Positions 10,919 to 22,607 of a stretch of DNA of 64,000 nt are shown here, piece after piece. Positions within the stretch are counted from its first letter, which is position 1, and each line of letters starts with the position of its first letter. The position numbers and the translations under genes are program-made. The stretch lies in NCBI RefSeq assembly GCF_000003855.2, contig NW_003101682.1, positions 7,943,551-8,007,550 on the forward strand, given 5' to 3'. Origin of the DNA: Blastomyces gilchristii SLH14081 (taxonomy: Eukaryota > Ascomycota > Eurotiomycetes > Onygenales > Ajellomycetaceae). The notes beneath the pieces are model-generated. The model was not told where the DNA came from. It worked only from the letters and a program-made list of their open reading frames with translations, and searched no databases.

Positions 10919-13900
10919 ATGGAGCAACAGCTGCTCCAGCTGCTGGCAGACACCCAATCCCCTGCCCCCGCGACCCGCAACACCGCAGAAGTCCAAATCC
11001 TCACCCTTTACTCAAACGAAAACTTCCCCTTATCCCTCGCCTCCATCGCCTCCCACAAGTCCGTCCCAATCCATCTCCGCCAATCCGCCCTGCTCGTCCT
11101 GCGCACCTTCGTGCTCGCAGCATGGTCTCCGCACCTGGAAGAGTTCAAGGGCCAGGTCCTCGTGAACGACGCGAACAAGGCCCAACTGCGTCGCGTCCTG
11201 CTCGAACTAGCGACCTCTGACGATGCCGGTGAACGCAAAGTGAAAGCCTCCGCCAGCTATGTCGTGAGCAAGATTGCCAGTGCCGATTTCCCCGAGGAGT
11301 GGCCTGAGCTGCTGCCCACTCTGCTGCAGATTATCCCGAGTAGTAGCGAGGTGCAGCTACACGGCGCGCTGAGGGTGCTGTCCGACCTGGTCGAGAGTGG
11401 GTTTAGCGAGGAGCAGTTCTTCACCGTCGCGAGGGAGCTCGTGTCAACTGTCTTTGCCATCGCGACCAACCCGTCGATAAAACCCGTGCTGCGGGCCCTG
11501 GCTGTGTCTGTCTTCCGCGCGTGTTTTGATACTCTGGAAATGGTCATTGAGCAGCATAAGGTGGCCGTTAAGCAGTTTCTGGATGAGGCGTTGAATGGCT
11601 GGTCACCGTTTTTCATTGCAACCATGAAGGAGCCGCTGCCTGCGACCCCGACTGAGGAGGAGGAAGCTGGAGATGGGCCTGGGCCGGAGGAGTGGCGGGG
11701 GATGATTGCGTTGAAGCTGCAGGTTGTTAAGGTATATATACTCAAGCAATTCCACTATCCTATTTTAATTGATGTGATCTTTACAACTGGGGACTCTCTG
11801 CTAATATGAGTGGTGTTTGTCCTTTGTCGTTTTTTCTTCCTTGAAGACATTGATGAAAATACGCGCTGTGTTCCCGGCCCTTCTTACCCCACAGAGCACA
11901 TTGCTCTTCAGCACCGTCTGGACCGAACTATCCACCACACAAACTGCATATCAGGAACTATTCATCTTTGATGAGAGACAAGGGCGGTCCGAGGACGCCG
12001 ATGGTCTGCCATATACACTCGATTACTTAGTTCTCGAAGAACTGGACCTAATGCAAGCATTGCTCCGGGCGCCCCCTGTTAAAGCAGAGTTACAGAGCCA
12101 ATTACAAGCGGCAGGGAGCGCTGCAAGCACTTCTAGCTGGCTCCCAGAAGTCATGAAACTAGTTGTGTCCTATGCGCAGATCACGACTGAGGAGGAAGGG
12201 CTTTGGGATATCGATGTTAATCTGTTCCTGTCGGAGGAAACGTCGCTCACGGCCAACTACACGCCGCGCGCTTGTGGAGGGGATCTAATCATTAGACTTG
12301 GTGAATGGATCAAGGGCACTACGGTTGATGGATTGCTTGCTTATACCAATGCGCTTTTCTCGGATTCGACCTCGTCGTATGTAGATTATATCTTGCCCTC
12401 CTTACACCCACCCATGACATATACATTCATTGCTAACAATTTATTTCCAGGTGGAAACTACGTGAAGCTGCCCTTTTCATCCTAACGCAGCTCCTCCGCG
12501 ACTTTAACGACGTAGACCAACATATTTCCCTTGAGGCAGCGAATGGATGCAATGAATTCGTCCAGTTCTGCATGGCACAGGAAGATATTTTCCTTCGAGC
12601 CCGTGGTTACCTTGTTTCAGGAATAATTGCAAGGACCGCCGGCGAAGGATTCCATCAGACTGCGCTATCATACCTCGAGGCGTCCATCAAGGCCATCACG
12701 GAGGATCCATCAGAAATCGTCAAAGTCTCATGTATCCGAGTCCTGCAGGACTTCCTCCCCGCACTTCCATCATCCATGACAAAACCCCTGCAAATTCCTG
12801 TCATCACGACCTTGTCGGACTTCCTGTCTTCCCGCGACTTGCGTGAGATGTTAGACAGCGACGATCTTAAATTTACCCTGCTTGATACCCTTCGTGATGC
12901 GATTATGGTCAACCCAAGCGTTGTGTTATCGTCTATTGCCCTTGATGTTCTTTTCAACATCGCCAGTAACGGGACAAGTAACTTCCAGCTGGCAACAATA
13001 GTCACAGAGACCTTTGAAGATGTTGTCCAATATATCTCTCAGCAGGGAGCTGAGGCATACGTCCGCCTTTGCGAAAAGGTGTTGCCGTCCTTGACCGGCG
13101 CAATCGATGTTGGAAACATGACCCATGAAAACGCCCTCACAACCCTAGCTGCAGACCTTATCCGCGCTCTGACTGAATACGGCCTCGAGCCACTCCCACA
13201 AGGGCTTGTTGCAACAATAATGCCTAAACTCAACCGCCTCCTCCTCAGCTCGACAGAAAGCAACGTCCTCCCCGCCGCCACCATCGCTGTGAAAAACATG
13301 CTCCAGCACGACTCCACCCAATTCCTTAGCTGGCAGGATCCACAAACAGGCAAGGGTGCCGTCGAGGTCGTCCTGATCATCATCGACCACCTCCTCAGCC
13401 AATCCGTCGACGACAACGCAGCCGAAGAAGTTGGCGGCCTCGCCGCGGAGCTCGTCGAGAAAGCCGGCTCCGAGAAGCTAGGCCCCTATCTAACCCAACT
13501 CCTCCATGCCGTCGCGCACCGTCTCGCCACCGCCCAAAAAGCACAATTCATCCAATCGCTAATCCTCGTCTTCGCACGGCTCTCCCTCATCAGCGCGCGA
13601 GAAGTGGTCGACTTCCTCTCCACGCTGACGATAGATGGGCAGTCCGGGCTCGCGGTGGTGTTTTCCAAGTGGCTCGAGAACAGCATCACGTTCGCGGGCT
13701 ACGACGAGATTCGGCAGAACGTCATTGCGCTGTCGAATATATATCAGCTGGATGACCCTCGTGTGGCGCAGGTGCAGGTTAAGGGGGAGTTGATTATCCA
13801 GGACACGGGCCGCATTAAGACGCGCTCGCAGGCGCGTAGGGATCCGGATCAGTATACCATTGTCTCTGCGCCGTTGAAGATTATCAAGGTCCTTGCGGAG

Positions 13901-14269
13901 GAGCTTGTGTCCGCGACGGGCAATCGGGATATGGATGCTGCTGCGGCCGGGGCGGTAGCTGCGGGTGTAGGGAAAACTGGAGACGATGAAGTGGAAAGCG
14001 ACGATGAGGAGAATGACGATTGGGAAGACATTTCGGGACCGGGCAATGTGCTCGATCTGGGCTTGGGGATTACGAAGCAAGAGCTCATGGGGTATTTGGG
14101 TGAGGATGGCGGGCCGGGGGCCGGGACGGCGATGAGACAGCGAGATGATGAGACGTTGGCGTATTTGATGGGGTTCTTCGGGGAAGTTGCGCCTACGCCG
14201 AGATTTCAGGAGCTGTTTGTGTTGTTGAATCCGAGGGAGCAGGAGGCGTTGAGGAGTTTGGGGCAGTAG
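10919..14269 (+). CDS. kap114: importin-beta family karyopherin, Kap114/importin-9 type
   Basis: Exons 10919..11731, 11847..12376 and 12451..14269 give 1053 aa, a normal karyopherin length. The N-terminus (MEQQLLQLLADTQSPAPATR, then a QSALLVLRTF helix) is an importin-beta N-terminal domain, followed by HEAT-type helices throughout. An acidic insert near residues 970-1000 (DDEVESDDEENDDWEDIS) precedes the conserved end, DETLAYLMGFF and LNPREQEALRSL, which is typical of Kap114. Family role: carries TBP, histones and other cargo into the nucleus in a Ran-dependent way. The second intron uses GTATGT at 12377 so that TCG-TGG is formed; the next GTAGAT would shift the frame. The start is the first ATG of the open frame, after a CA-rich leader. 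Confidence 0.93.
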
Positions 14270-15609
14270 ATGAGGGCATGAATTCTTTTGGGGGAAGACG
14301 GTTGCTGGACTGAGTGAAGGCTTAGGGCGGATTGGTTGGTTATGAGATCGATCGATCACCAGGGTGATATGTGCATATGGAAGAGAGCGGTGGCATCCTT
14401 TTTCCTGATGGAATGAAGTTTGGGTTTTCACTTTGTTTCCTTTAATGATAAATGAATTTAGATACACAGAACGGCCGACCTCCCCCTTTTTTTTTGATTT
14501 GAGGTGGCGCAGAGATACATACTAGTTACTACTTTCTATGACAGATAACTTCAAATTGACTGGTTGGTACATAGTGATATGTACTCAACAATGCAAATAG
14601 TTATCGCTATGACTGAATGATTTCTTTTCGTTTTCTGTAGTGTTTTCAAGATACTTTCAAGCCTATACGCTGTCTGGTAAGGTACAGAATTTAGGGCAAG
14701 CAGGGTGATTAGTCAGCCCGTCCCCCCACCGCCAAGCCTTTCTCCGTCGTCATCCAACATGGAACTCCCTCCACCGTCTGCGTCGTTGTGTTGCTTTGAA
14801 TTGCTCCTGTCTTCTTCTATCCTGTGAATACAAGTACATAGACCTAGATCTACATCTCTTCGCTACTTCGCACGCCCTGAACCGTCTGAGCGTCGGGACT
14901 CCCATCTTGCCATTTCTCTAATTTCCACCCCTCCATTCCTCCGAACCAACCCCAATCAACTCCGCCCATCCTAAACCCTCACCAACAGCAACAGCAACAG
15001 CCCCGCATCCCCTTTGTTGTCTGTAAAGGAAAGGAACAGGAACAGGAAAGGAAAGCCTTGTTTGCCGAGAACAAGGTTTCCCGCCCTCTAGCCAGCCTTC
15101 ACAATTCAATCTCACGCCGACATCCCGGAGCGGACTGGGAAGCTGGGTAAGCGCAAGGCTTCCGCAGGCGAAGAAGATTCAGAGCGGCAGCAGTATACTC
15201 TTCTGCAACATCCCGAGAAGAAGGTTTTGAAGGTATGTTTTTTGTTGTTGTTGTTGTGTTTGTTTAGATTCAGTGAAGACCGTGAGGGGAAGTAAATATC
15301 TGTACCAGTTTTGGAAATATGAAATCTTTCGGGATCAACCATGCTTCGTGACGTGACTGTGACTGCGCCGCTCGTTGCCTAAACTTTTTTTTATTTTTTA
15401 TTTTTCTTTTTCCTCTTCTACTATGCAGCCCCACGCAGGATACAGACTGGGGCTATATAAAAGAGTACCTTGCTTGAAGTCTTCTGCCTTCGTCTCTCAA
15501 CCTACCTCAGTTTTTGTTCTTCCGTGCTACCCATGCTTCTTACATTTCCTCTCTCTCAAGGCTCAACATTAGCTAACTCGACACGATATCCACTTATTAG
15601 AACGGCGCA
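14270..15609. other. intergenic region between KAP114 and UBA1
   Basis: Contains the KAP114 3' end and the UBA1 promoter, with a TATA-like CTATATAAAAGAG at 15454. An open Lys/Glu/Arg-rich stretch at 15092-15232 is bounded by splice-like CTAG and GTATGT but has no ATG (see findings). The rest shows nothing recognisable. Confidence 0.5.
15454..15466 (+). promoter_or_regulatory. TATA-like element upstream of UBA1
   Basis: CTATATAAAAGAG lies about 155 bp before the UBA1 ATG, followed by a pyrimidine-rich stretch typical of fungal transcription starts. Confidence 0.45.
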
Positions 15610-18600
15610 ATGCAGAGCAGTCCACGGGAAATCGTGGACAAGTCCACGCATCCGGAGATCGACGAGTCGTTGTATAGTCGGCAACTGTAAGGCATATTAC
15701 CCGCTGCCCCTCTGATGTGTTTTGAAGTGGATGGTAACTCATGACATCGATCCCCGCCCCCAGATACGTCCTCGGCCATGAAGCTATGAAGCGGATGGGA
15801 TCTTCCAATGTTCTCATTGTGGGGCTTAAAGGCTTAGGTGCTGAGATCGGTATGTTTAATACGGTAACCCCCGCGGTATGATGTGCTACATATTAACCGC
15901 TCTTTGATAACAGCCAAAAATGTCGCCCTCGCCGGTGTCAAGTCCCTCACTCTTCACGACCCTACCCCTGTCGCCATCTCAGATCTCTCCTCTCAATTTT
16001 TCCTCAGCCCAGATGATGTTGGAAAATCCCGCGCCGAAGCTACCGCCCCTCGCGTCGCGGAATTAAATGCATACACACCCGTCACCATCCACGGCTCGAA
16101 AAACTTGACGGACGATTTATCCCAGCTTAACATGTACCAAGTTGTTGTTCTAACGTCCACCCCGCTGCGAGACCAGCTGGCTATTGCTGAGTATTGCCAC
16201 AAGAACAAAATTTTTGTCATTATCACGGATACCTTTGGCCTGTTTGGCTACATCTTCACCGACTTTGGCGAGAATTTCACAGTAGTTGACGCGACTGGGG
16301 AGGAGCCCACGAGCGGTATTGTTGCTGGAATTAACGAAGAAGGCCTAGTGTCTGCGTCCGACGAGGCTAGGCATGGACTAGGGGAAGATGACTATGTCAC
16401 CTTTACTGAAGTTAAGGGCATGGAGAAACTGAATAACTCTGAACCACGTAAAGTCGACATTAAGGGCCCATATACCTTCTCTATCGGAGATGTCTCTGGA
16501 CTGGGGACTTATCAAAGTGGCGGTATCTTCACTCAGGTCAAGATGCCCAAGACGCTAAACTTCCAGTCCTTTGAGAAACAGCTCAAAGATCCGGAAATTC
16601 TAATTACCGATTTCATGAAGATGGACCGACCGGCCAAGGTCCACCTTGGTGTTCAGGCGCTCCACAGGTTTGCAGAGGCTCACGGTGGCAAGTTCCCACG
16701 ACCCCACAATGAGAGCGATGCGCAGGAGGTCATCAAGATCGCGTCTAGCATTGGAGGCGAAGTTGATGAAGATATCCTTCGGGAGCTCAGCTACCAGGCA
16801 CAGGGAGATTTGAGCCCAATGACAGCTTTCTTCGGTGGTCTTGCTGCACAAGAAGTGCTGAAAGCCGTCTCAGGCAAGTTCCATCCCGTCGTTCAATGGT
16901 ACTACTTCGACTCCCTTGAATCCCTTCCCACATCGGTCACGCGATCTGAGGAAGAATGTGCCCCCTTGGGAACCCGATACGATGGTCAGATTGCGGTGTT
17001 TGGAAAGACCTTCCAGAAGAAGATTTCCGAAGTTAAGGAGTTCCTTGTTGGGGCTGGCGCAATTGGATGTGAGATGCTGAAGAACTGGGCAATGATTGGT
17101 CTTGCTACCGGCGAGAATGGTAAAATCACGGTCACGGATATGGATCAAATCGAAACCAGCAATCTAAACCGTCAATTCCTGTTCCGCCCTAAGGATGTTG
17201 GCCAGCTGAAGAGTGACACGGCTGCGAAGGCTGTGCAGGCGATGAACCCTGACCTCCAGGGTAAAATTGTATCCTTGCGAGATCGCGTAGGCGCCGACAC
17301 TGAGCATATCTTTAGCGAGGATTTCTGGGAACAGCTGGATGGAGTAACCAACGCTCTGGATAATGTTGAGGCGCGAACATATATTGACCGACGTTGCGTG
17401 TTTTTCCAAAAGCCACTGCTGGAAAGTGGAACGTTGGGCACCAAGGGAAATACCCAGGTTATCCTACCTTGGCTCACGGAGTCATACTCTAGTTCCCAGG
17501 ATCCCCCCGAACAGTCTTTCCCGATGTGCACGCTGAGGAGTTTCCCCAACCGGATAGAGCACACGATTGCATGGGCGCGAGAGCTCTTCCAGACAAGCTT
17601 CGTCGGGCCGCCCGAATCTGTAAATTTATACCTTACCCAGCCGGACTACATCAAGACGACCCTGAAGCAGTCTGGCAATGAGAAACAGACGCTGGAGATT
17701 CTCCGCAATTTTCTGGTGACAGACAAGCCTCTCAGCTTCGACGACTGCATCGTCTGGGCGCGCCACCAATTCGAGGCCAACTTCAACAACGCGATTCAGC
17801 AGCTCTTGTATAACTTCCCTAAGGATTCTGTTACGTCAAGTGGAACCCCCTTCTGGTCAGGCCCCAAGCGTGCGCCTACCCCCCTAAAATTCGACGCCAC
17901 AAATCCTACGCACCTTTCATTTATCGTTGCTGCTGCAAACCTCCATGCATATAACTACGGAATTAAGAATCCTGGAGCGGATAAGGGCCATTATCGAAAA
18001 GTTCTAGATGACATGATCGTTCCCGAATTCACCCCCAGTTCCAGTGTTAAAATTCAAGCCAGTGACAATGAACCCGACCCGAACGCGCAGTCAGGTTTCA
18101 CTGATGAGGAAGAACTCAAGCGTCTCATCGCTGCTCTCCCATCACCTAAATCTCTGGCAGGATTCCAATTAGATCCCGTCATATTTGAGAAGGATGATGA
18201 TAGCAACCATCACATTGATTTCATTACAGCAGCCAGCAACCTACGCGCTGAGAACTACGACATCCAACCAGCAGACCGACACAAAACCAAGTTCATTGCC
18301 GGCAAGATCATCCCGGCCATCGCCACTACAACAGCATTGGTCACCGGCCTCGTGATCCTCGAACTCTACAAGATCATCGACGGCAAGCCGCACGCCGAGC
18401 AATACAAGAATAGCTTCGTCAACCTCGCCCTGCCATTTTTCAGCTTCATCGACCCGATCGCCAGCCCCATGGACAAGTACCACCACAAGGGCCGCGAGAT
18501 CTGGTTCCACAAGCTCTGGGACCGCTTTGAGGCGGATGATGTCGTGCTTCAGGACTTTTTGAAGAGTTGTGAAGAGGAGAATGGACTGGATATTGGCATG

Positions 18601-18927
18601 ATTAGTTCTGGGGTTAGCTTGCTGTACCCTGTTTTCAACAAGGGGCCGGACGTGATGAAGAAGCGGTTGCAAATGAAGTATGTCCCTCCTTCTTCCCTTT
18701 CTTTCCACCGTGCGTTTGTACATCGTGCCATATACTAATTTCGATTGCGTGCAAATAGGTTGAGCGAGCTCGTCCAATCCGTCAGCGACAAGGCGATCCC
18801 TGAGCATCAGAAATATGTCATCTTCGAGTTTTTGGCACGCGATGATACCGATGAAGATGTCGATGTACCGTATGTTAGCGTGAAGGTGGACAAGCCGGCG
18901 AAGACGGATACTGAGATGAAGGTTTAG
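15610..18927 (+). CDS. uba1: ubiquitin-activating enzyme E1 (UBA1)
   Basis: Exons 15610..15686, 15764..15849, 15914..18677 and 18759..18927 give 1031 aa, close to other Uba1 proteins. It adenylates ubiquitin with ATP and passes it to E2 enzymes from a thioester. Visible: first ThiF-like half ([33 protein letters not shown]); active adenylation half with GAGAIGC at 434-440 and [18 protein letters not shown]; catalytic Cys593 in [11 protein letters not shown]; and the C-terminal ubiquitin-fold domain for E2 binding ([20 protein letters not shown]) on exon 4. The start at 15610 is supported because exon 1 ends in the conserved DESLYSRQL block. The large ORF opening at 15883 starts inside intron 2. 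It is likely essential and constitutive. Confidence 0.96.
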
Positions 18928-19482
18928 ATCTGGATAGAGTGAAATAGAATGATCAATTGAGTATTTTAAACTAGGATTCTTGTTGCGCTTTTTGCAGGCG
19001 AGAAATGGGGGGAGGGAATGAGTGTGTTTTGGGGGGGTTGATGTTGTAAATTTGTTATGCTCTTTTTTGTTTTCCTATATTGAGTTGCGGGTTAAACTAA
19101 AAACGAGTTTCTCTTTTTTTTTTTCTCTTCACCGAAGGTATGAAGCTATTGATTAAAAACAAGAATGGGGGAGGTTATAGTGAGATAGATTTAAAAAGGG
19201 GGCAAATAAATCCACAAAGCACTTTTTATTCCGCCATGAAATCATATTTTTTACCTTCGAGCACTCAGCCATGTCATCATCGCTGCAGCATCTTAGTCAT
19301 CCCGGCCAGAATTCCGCCGGCGGGATTATCAATCAACCACCAATTGACAAGATTCCCCGCAGACAATAATATATAAGAAGAATGGAATATAAATACAATA
19401 GCTTGAACATTGCACAATTCTTTGTTACTCTCTACCTTCCTTTTATTCCTCTCGAAATACCAAACTCGATCAGTTTTATTTA
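18928..19482. other. intergenic region, UBA1 3' end and GTO promoter
   Basis: 555 bp with T-runs after UBA1 and a CT-rich leader before the next ATG. Nothing else recognised. Confidence 0.45.
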
Positions 19483-21030
19483 ATGTCCTCCACGCTCTCC
19501 CGCGCCCGGCAACTCTTCTCATACTTCAGCAGCAGTATAAAGCCTCCTACGTCACCGATATCATCAGCAACAGTAGCAGCAGCAGCAACATCACCACCAA
19601 CCACAAGAAACATGGCGGTAAATTGTATCCCCCCTCCCTTCCCATACATATCTATCCCATATTTCTAATTCATTATATTATGTTTTGCAGACCGGTAATG
19701 ACCAGCCAATCACCCAGTGGACGAGCCTATTGGATCCAACCGGGGAATTCAAGCGCGGCCAATCTGCTTTCCGCAATTGGATCTCCAGGGAGCCCGGGGC
19801 GCGATTCCCGCCTGAGAAGGGCCGGTATCATCTTTATGTCTCGTACGCGTGTCCGTGGGGTATGTTATCTTCTCTTCATTTTCTGCTTCCTCACTGCATC
19901 CGATGTTAGTTCAAATTTGATTGTTGATATCAACATATAATTTACATAGCCCACCGGACCCTCATCACTCGCAAACTCAAGGGGTTGGAGGACATAATCT
20001 CCTTCACTTCCGTGCATTGGCATATGGGAGAGCTGGGATGGCGGTTCGCAACCGCTGAGGAAAATCTTCCCGGGGAGAATTCGGGACCAGACCCCCATCA
20101 TCCGGGCTTTAAACATCTCCGGCAGATTTATTTTGATGTCGATCCGGAGTACAAGGGAAGGTTTACTGTGCCGACGTTGTATGATACGAAGACGAAGACG
20201 ATTGTTAGCAATGAGGTATGTATGAATCTCACTGCGGCGGGGAGGGATGGGCTGTTTTTTTGGTGGAGGAGAGGTTGGTGGAGTAGGAAAGCTTAGCTTC
20301 ACAGGGGCTAACTCGAGTTAATTTTTTATAGAGCTCTGAAATTATTCGCATGTTATACACTGAGTTCGACGATTTGCTGCCGGAGAAGTACAAGAACGTT
20401 GATCTGTTCCCGGAGCACCTGCGGAAGGACATCGAAGAGACTAATGAATGGACGTATAACAACGTGAACAACGGGGTTTATAAGTGCGGGTTTGCAACGT
20501 GAGTATATCCCGTTGATCTTTTTTATCATGAGACACAAAACAAGAAAACCCCAGTTTATCCAATGCACTGCCTCCTGGCTAACATAATAATCCACAGGAA
20601 ACAAGAAGCGTACGAAAATGCAATAGTCCCCCTCTTCGCCAGCCTCGACCGCATCGAATCACACCTCCAATCCAGAATCGCCGCCAACGCTTCCAAAAAC
20701 ACTCCCACCTACTACTTCGGTGACACCATCACGGAGGCCGACATTCGCCTATACACCACCATCGTCCGCTTCGATCCTGTCTATGTGCAGCATTTCAAGG
20801 CGAACATCCGCGACATTCGCTCCGGATACCCGGCCATCCACCACTGGCTACGCCAGCTATATTGGGATGTCCCGGCTTTTGGGGAAACGACGCAGTTTGA
20901 ACATATCAAGAAGCATTATACGACAAGCCATACGCAGATTAATCCATTTGGGATTACGCCTGTGGGGCCGCTGCCGGATATATTGCCGAAGGATAAGGAG
21001 GTGGCGGCCGTGGCTGCAACGAGACAGTAA
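19483..21030 (+). CDS. glutathionyl-hydroquinone reductase, Xi/omega-like glutathione transferase (ECM4/GTO family)
   Basis: Five exons, 19483..19617, 19691..19859, 19950..20215, 20332..20498 and 20598..21030, give 389 aa. The split codon at the exon 2/3 join produces CPWAHRTL, the signature of this family, with catalytic Cys99. Further family blocks are [16 protein letters not shown] (the thioredoxin-fold glutathione-binding turn) and the C-terminal helical domain with [18 protein letters not shown] and [20 protein letters not shown]. Known role: removal of glutathione from glutathionyl-hydroquinones and related thioltransferase reactions. Residues 1-45 are Ser/Ala/Arg-rich and could be a mitochondrial presequence (inference); an internal Met44 at the exon 1 end would give a cytosolic form. 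Confidence 0.92.
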
Positions 21031-22607
21031 ATTGTCAAAGGTTCTACTTCTCTTTCGCGCTTTGTGCCTTTACATTCACTTATTTATCTTGTCTCTCTAT
21101 TTATTATCTGTCTATTTATCTCTCTATTTATTATAGAAAAACCAACTTTTCCATGCAAAAAACGCTGTAACGTGACATCCATCAAAAATATGTAGTGGCG
21201 CCGGCCCAGTGGCATTGTCCTAGCAATTGCTCCTACCCTACCACCCCTACCCCCTCTACCACTTCCACTACCTCTACCCGTCTCTTACTACCCTCTACCA
21301 CATCTATCACCATCATCAGATTAATCATACAGGCCACAGAGCCAGCTATTCAATCTCATGAATTCAAAGAAATGCACATGACATCACATGAGATCATATT
21401 ACAGTGTTTTTTGTATGAAAAGGTTGATTTTTCTATAATAAAGAGAGAGATATGTAATATAATGTAGCTAGCTTCTCTAATCTTTCTATTTATTATAGAA
21501 AAATCAACTTTTTCATAATCTCATCAAAAATATTTGCTCAGCTCAGCTCTGCTCTCAGCTTATACAGCTCAGATCAATCTTCAAATCTTCATTCTTTTAT
21601 TCATTCTGTTTTTTTCATATATTCTCTACAGTATTTACATTTTTTATACTCTTCTCTATATTCATTTTTGATCTCAGTGTTCATGACATGCACTGCTAAA
21701 TGCTCCGTAACATGATCTCATGTGATGTTATGTGCATCTCTTTGAATTCATGAATGAGATTGAACAGCCAGCTCTGTGACCTGTACAGCTCTGATTAATC
21801 TGATAATGATGATAGGGGTGATACAGGGTGGAAGAGGGTGGGTGGTAGGGGTGATAGAGGTGGTGATGATGGTGGGGTGGTAGAGGGGGTAGAGAGTAGA
21901 AGTAGAGAGTGGAAGTGATTAGGGGGGGCTGTAGGGGGGGCTGTAGGGTAGTAGAGGCGGTGGTGGTGGTAGAGGGGATAGAGAGTGAAGAAGGTGGAAG
22001 GGGTGGTAAAGGGGGGGGTAGAGGTAGGTAGAGGGTGGAAGTGGTAGGACGGGATAAGGTATTTTCCAACATAGATTTGCATGTTAGGTTGAACGAGACG
22101 CATTCCTCGTGCGCTTGTTGGCTGTTTCCACTACACCCACCCCCTCCCATCAGAGCGGCAGAGGTATGCATGTACTGAGGCATCTTTTTCCGCCCATCAA
22201 ACTTCGTTTGGCTCCTTGGATTTCTCCTGAGCCTATTTAAAGATGATGCCCCATGGTTTCGCCCGCCAATGATTCAAAGCATTCGAGCATACTTAATTCT
22301 TAATCGTAAAAAAGTTTCCGAAAAGGAGGTCCAGAGTCTCTCATGTTTGCGATCGAGAGTAGCCCTTACAACTCCATGAATAAACAGTCCAGGATGCATA
22401 AGTTATTCATCCTATGGGTTTTATATATTCTTTTTGTGAAACTACCCCCGCTATCATCTATCTACCCCTCCTCCCATGTATATAAGATGCGCCCGGAGCA
22501 GAAGGAAGCGCATATAAAGAAAGTCACATCTGCCATATTCCCTACACACCAGCCTTCCAAGACCTTATCTAACCATATCATACCTTTCATTAACAAGCGG
22601 CGACACG
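21031..22607. other. intergenic region filled by nested inverted repeats
   Basis: About 1.6 kb after the GTO gene, dominated by the foldback element annotated separately. From 22050 to 22607 it is ordinary upstream sequence of the amidohydrolase pseudogene. Confidence 0.6.
21119..22050. mobile_element. nested foldback/MITE-like element
   Basis: The outer inverted repeat pairs 21301-21401 with 21707-21822: the left landmarks CAGATTAATCA, CACAGAGCCAGCT, TTCAATCTCATGAATTCAAAG and CATCACATGAGATCAT all recur inverted on the right. Outside the arms, a CTACC-rich tract (about 21231-21307) is answered by a GGTAG-rich tract (21823-22050). Inside, a 33-bp sequence of the form TATTTATTATAGAAAAATCAAC occurs direct at 21123, inverted at about 21411-21445 and direct at 21484, the last two forming a second hairpin. 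No transposase ORF is present. It looks non-autonomous; the superfamily cannot be named and target-site duplications were not found. Confidence 0.65.

Noticed and set aside
13559..14467. 302-codon antisense ORF under KAP114
   Set aside because: It is the reverse frame of a conserved exon with GC-biased third positions and contains no domain.
15883..18738. 951-codon ORF taken as a full UBA1 with start at 15883
   Set aside because: That ATG lies in intron 2. Exons 15610..15686 and 15764..15849 encode the conserved N-terminus, and the ORF end reads into intron 3.
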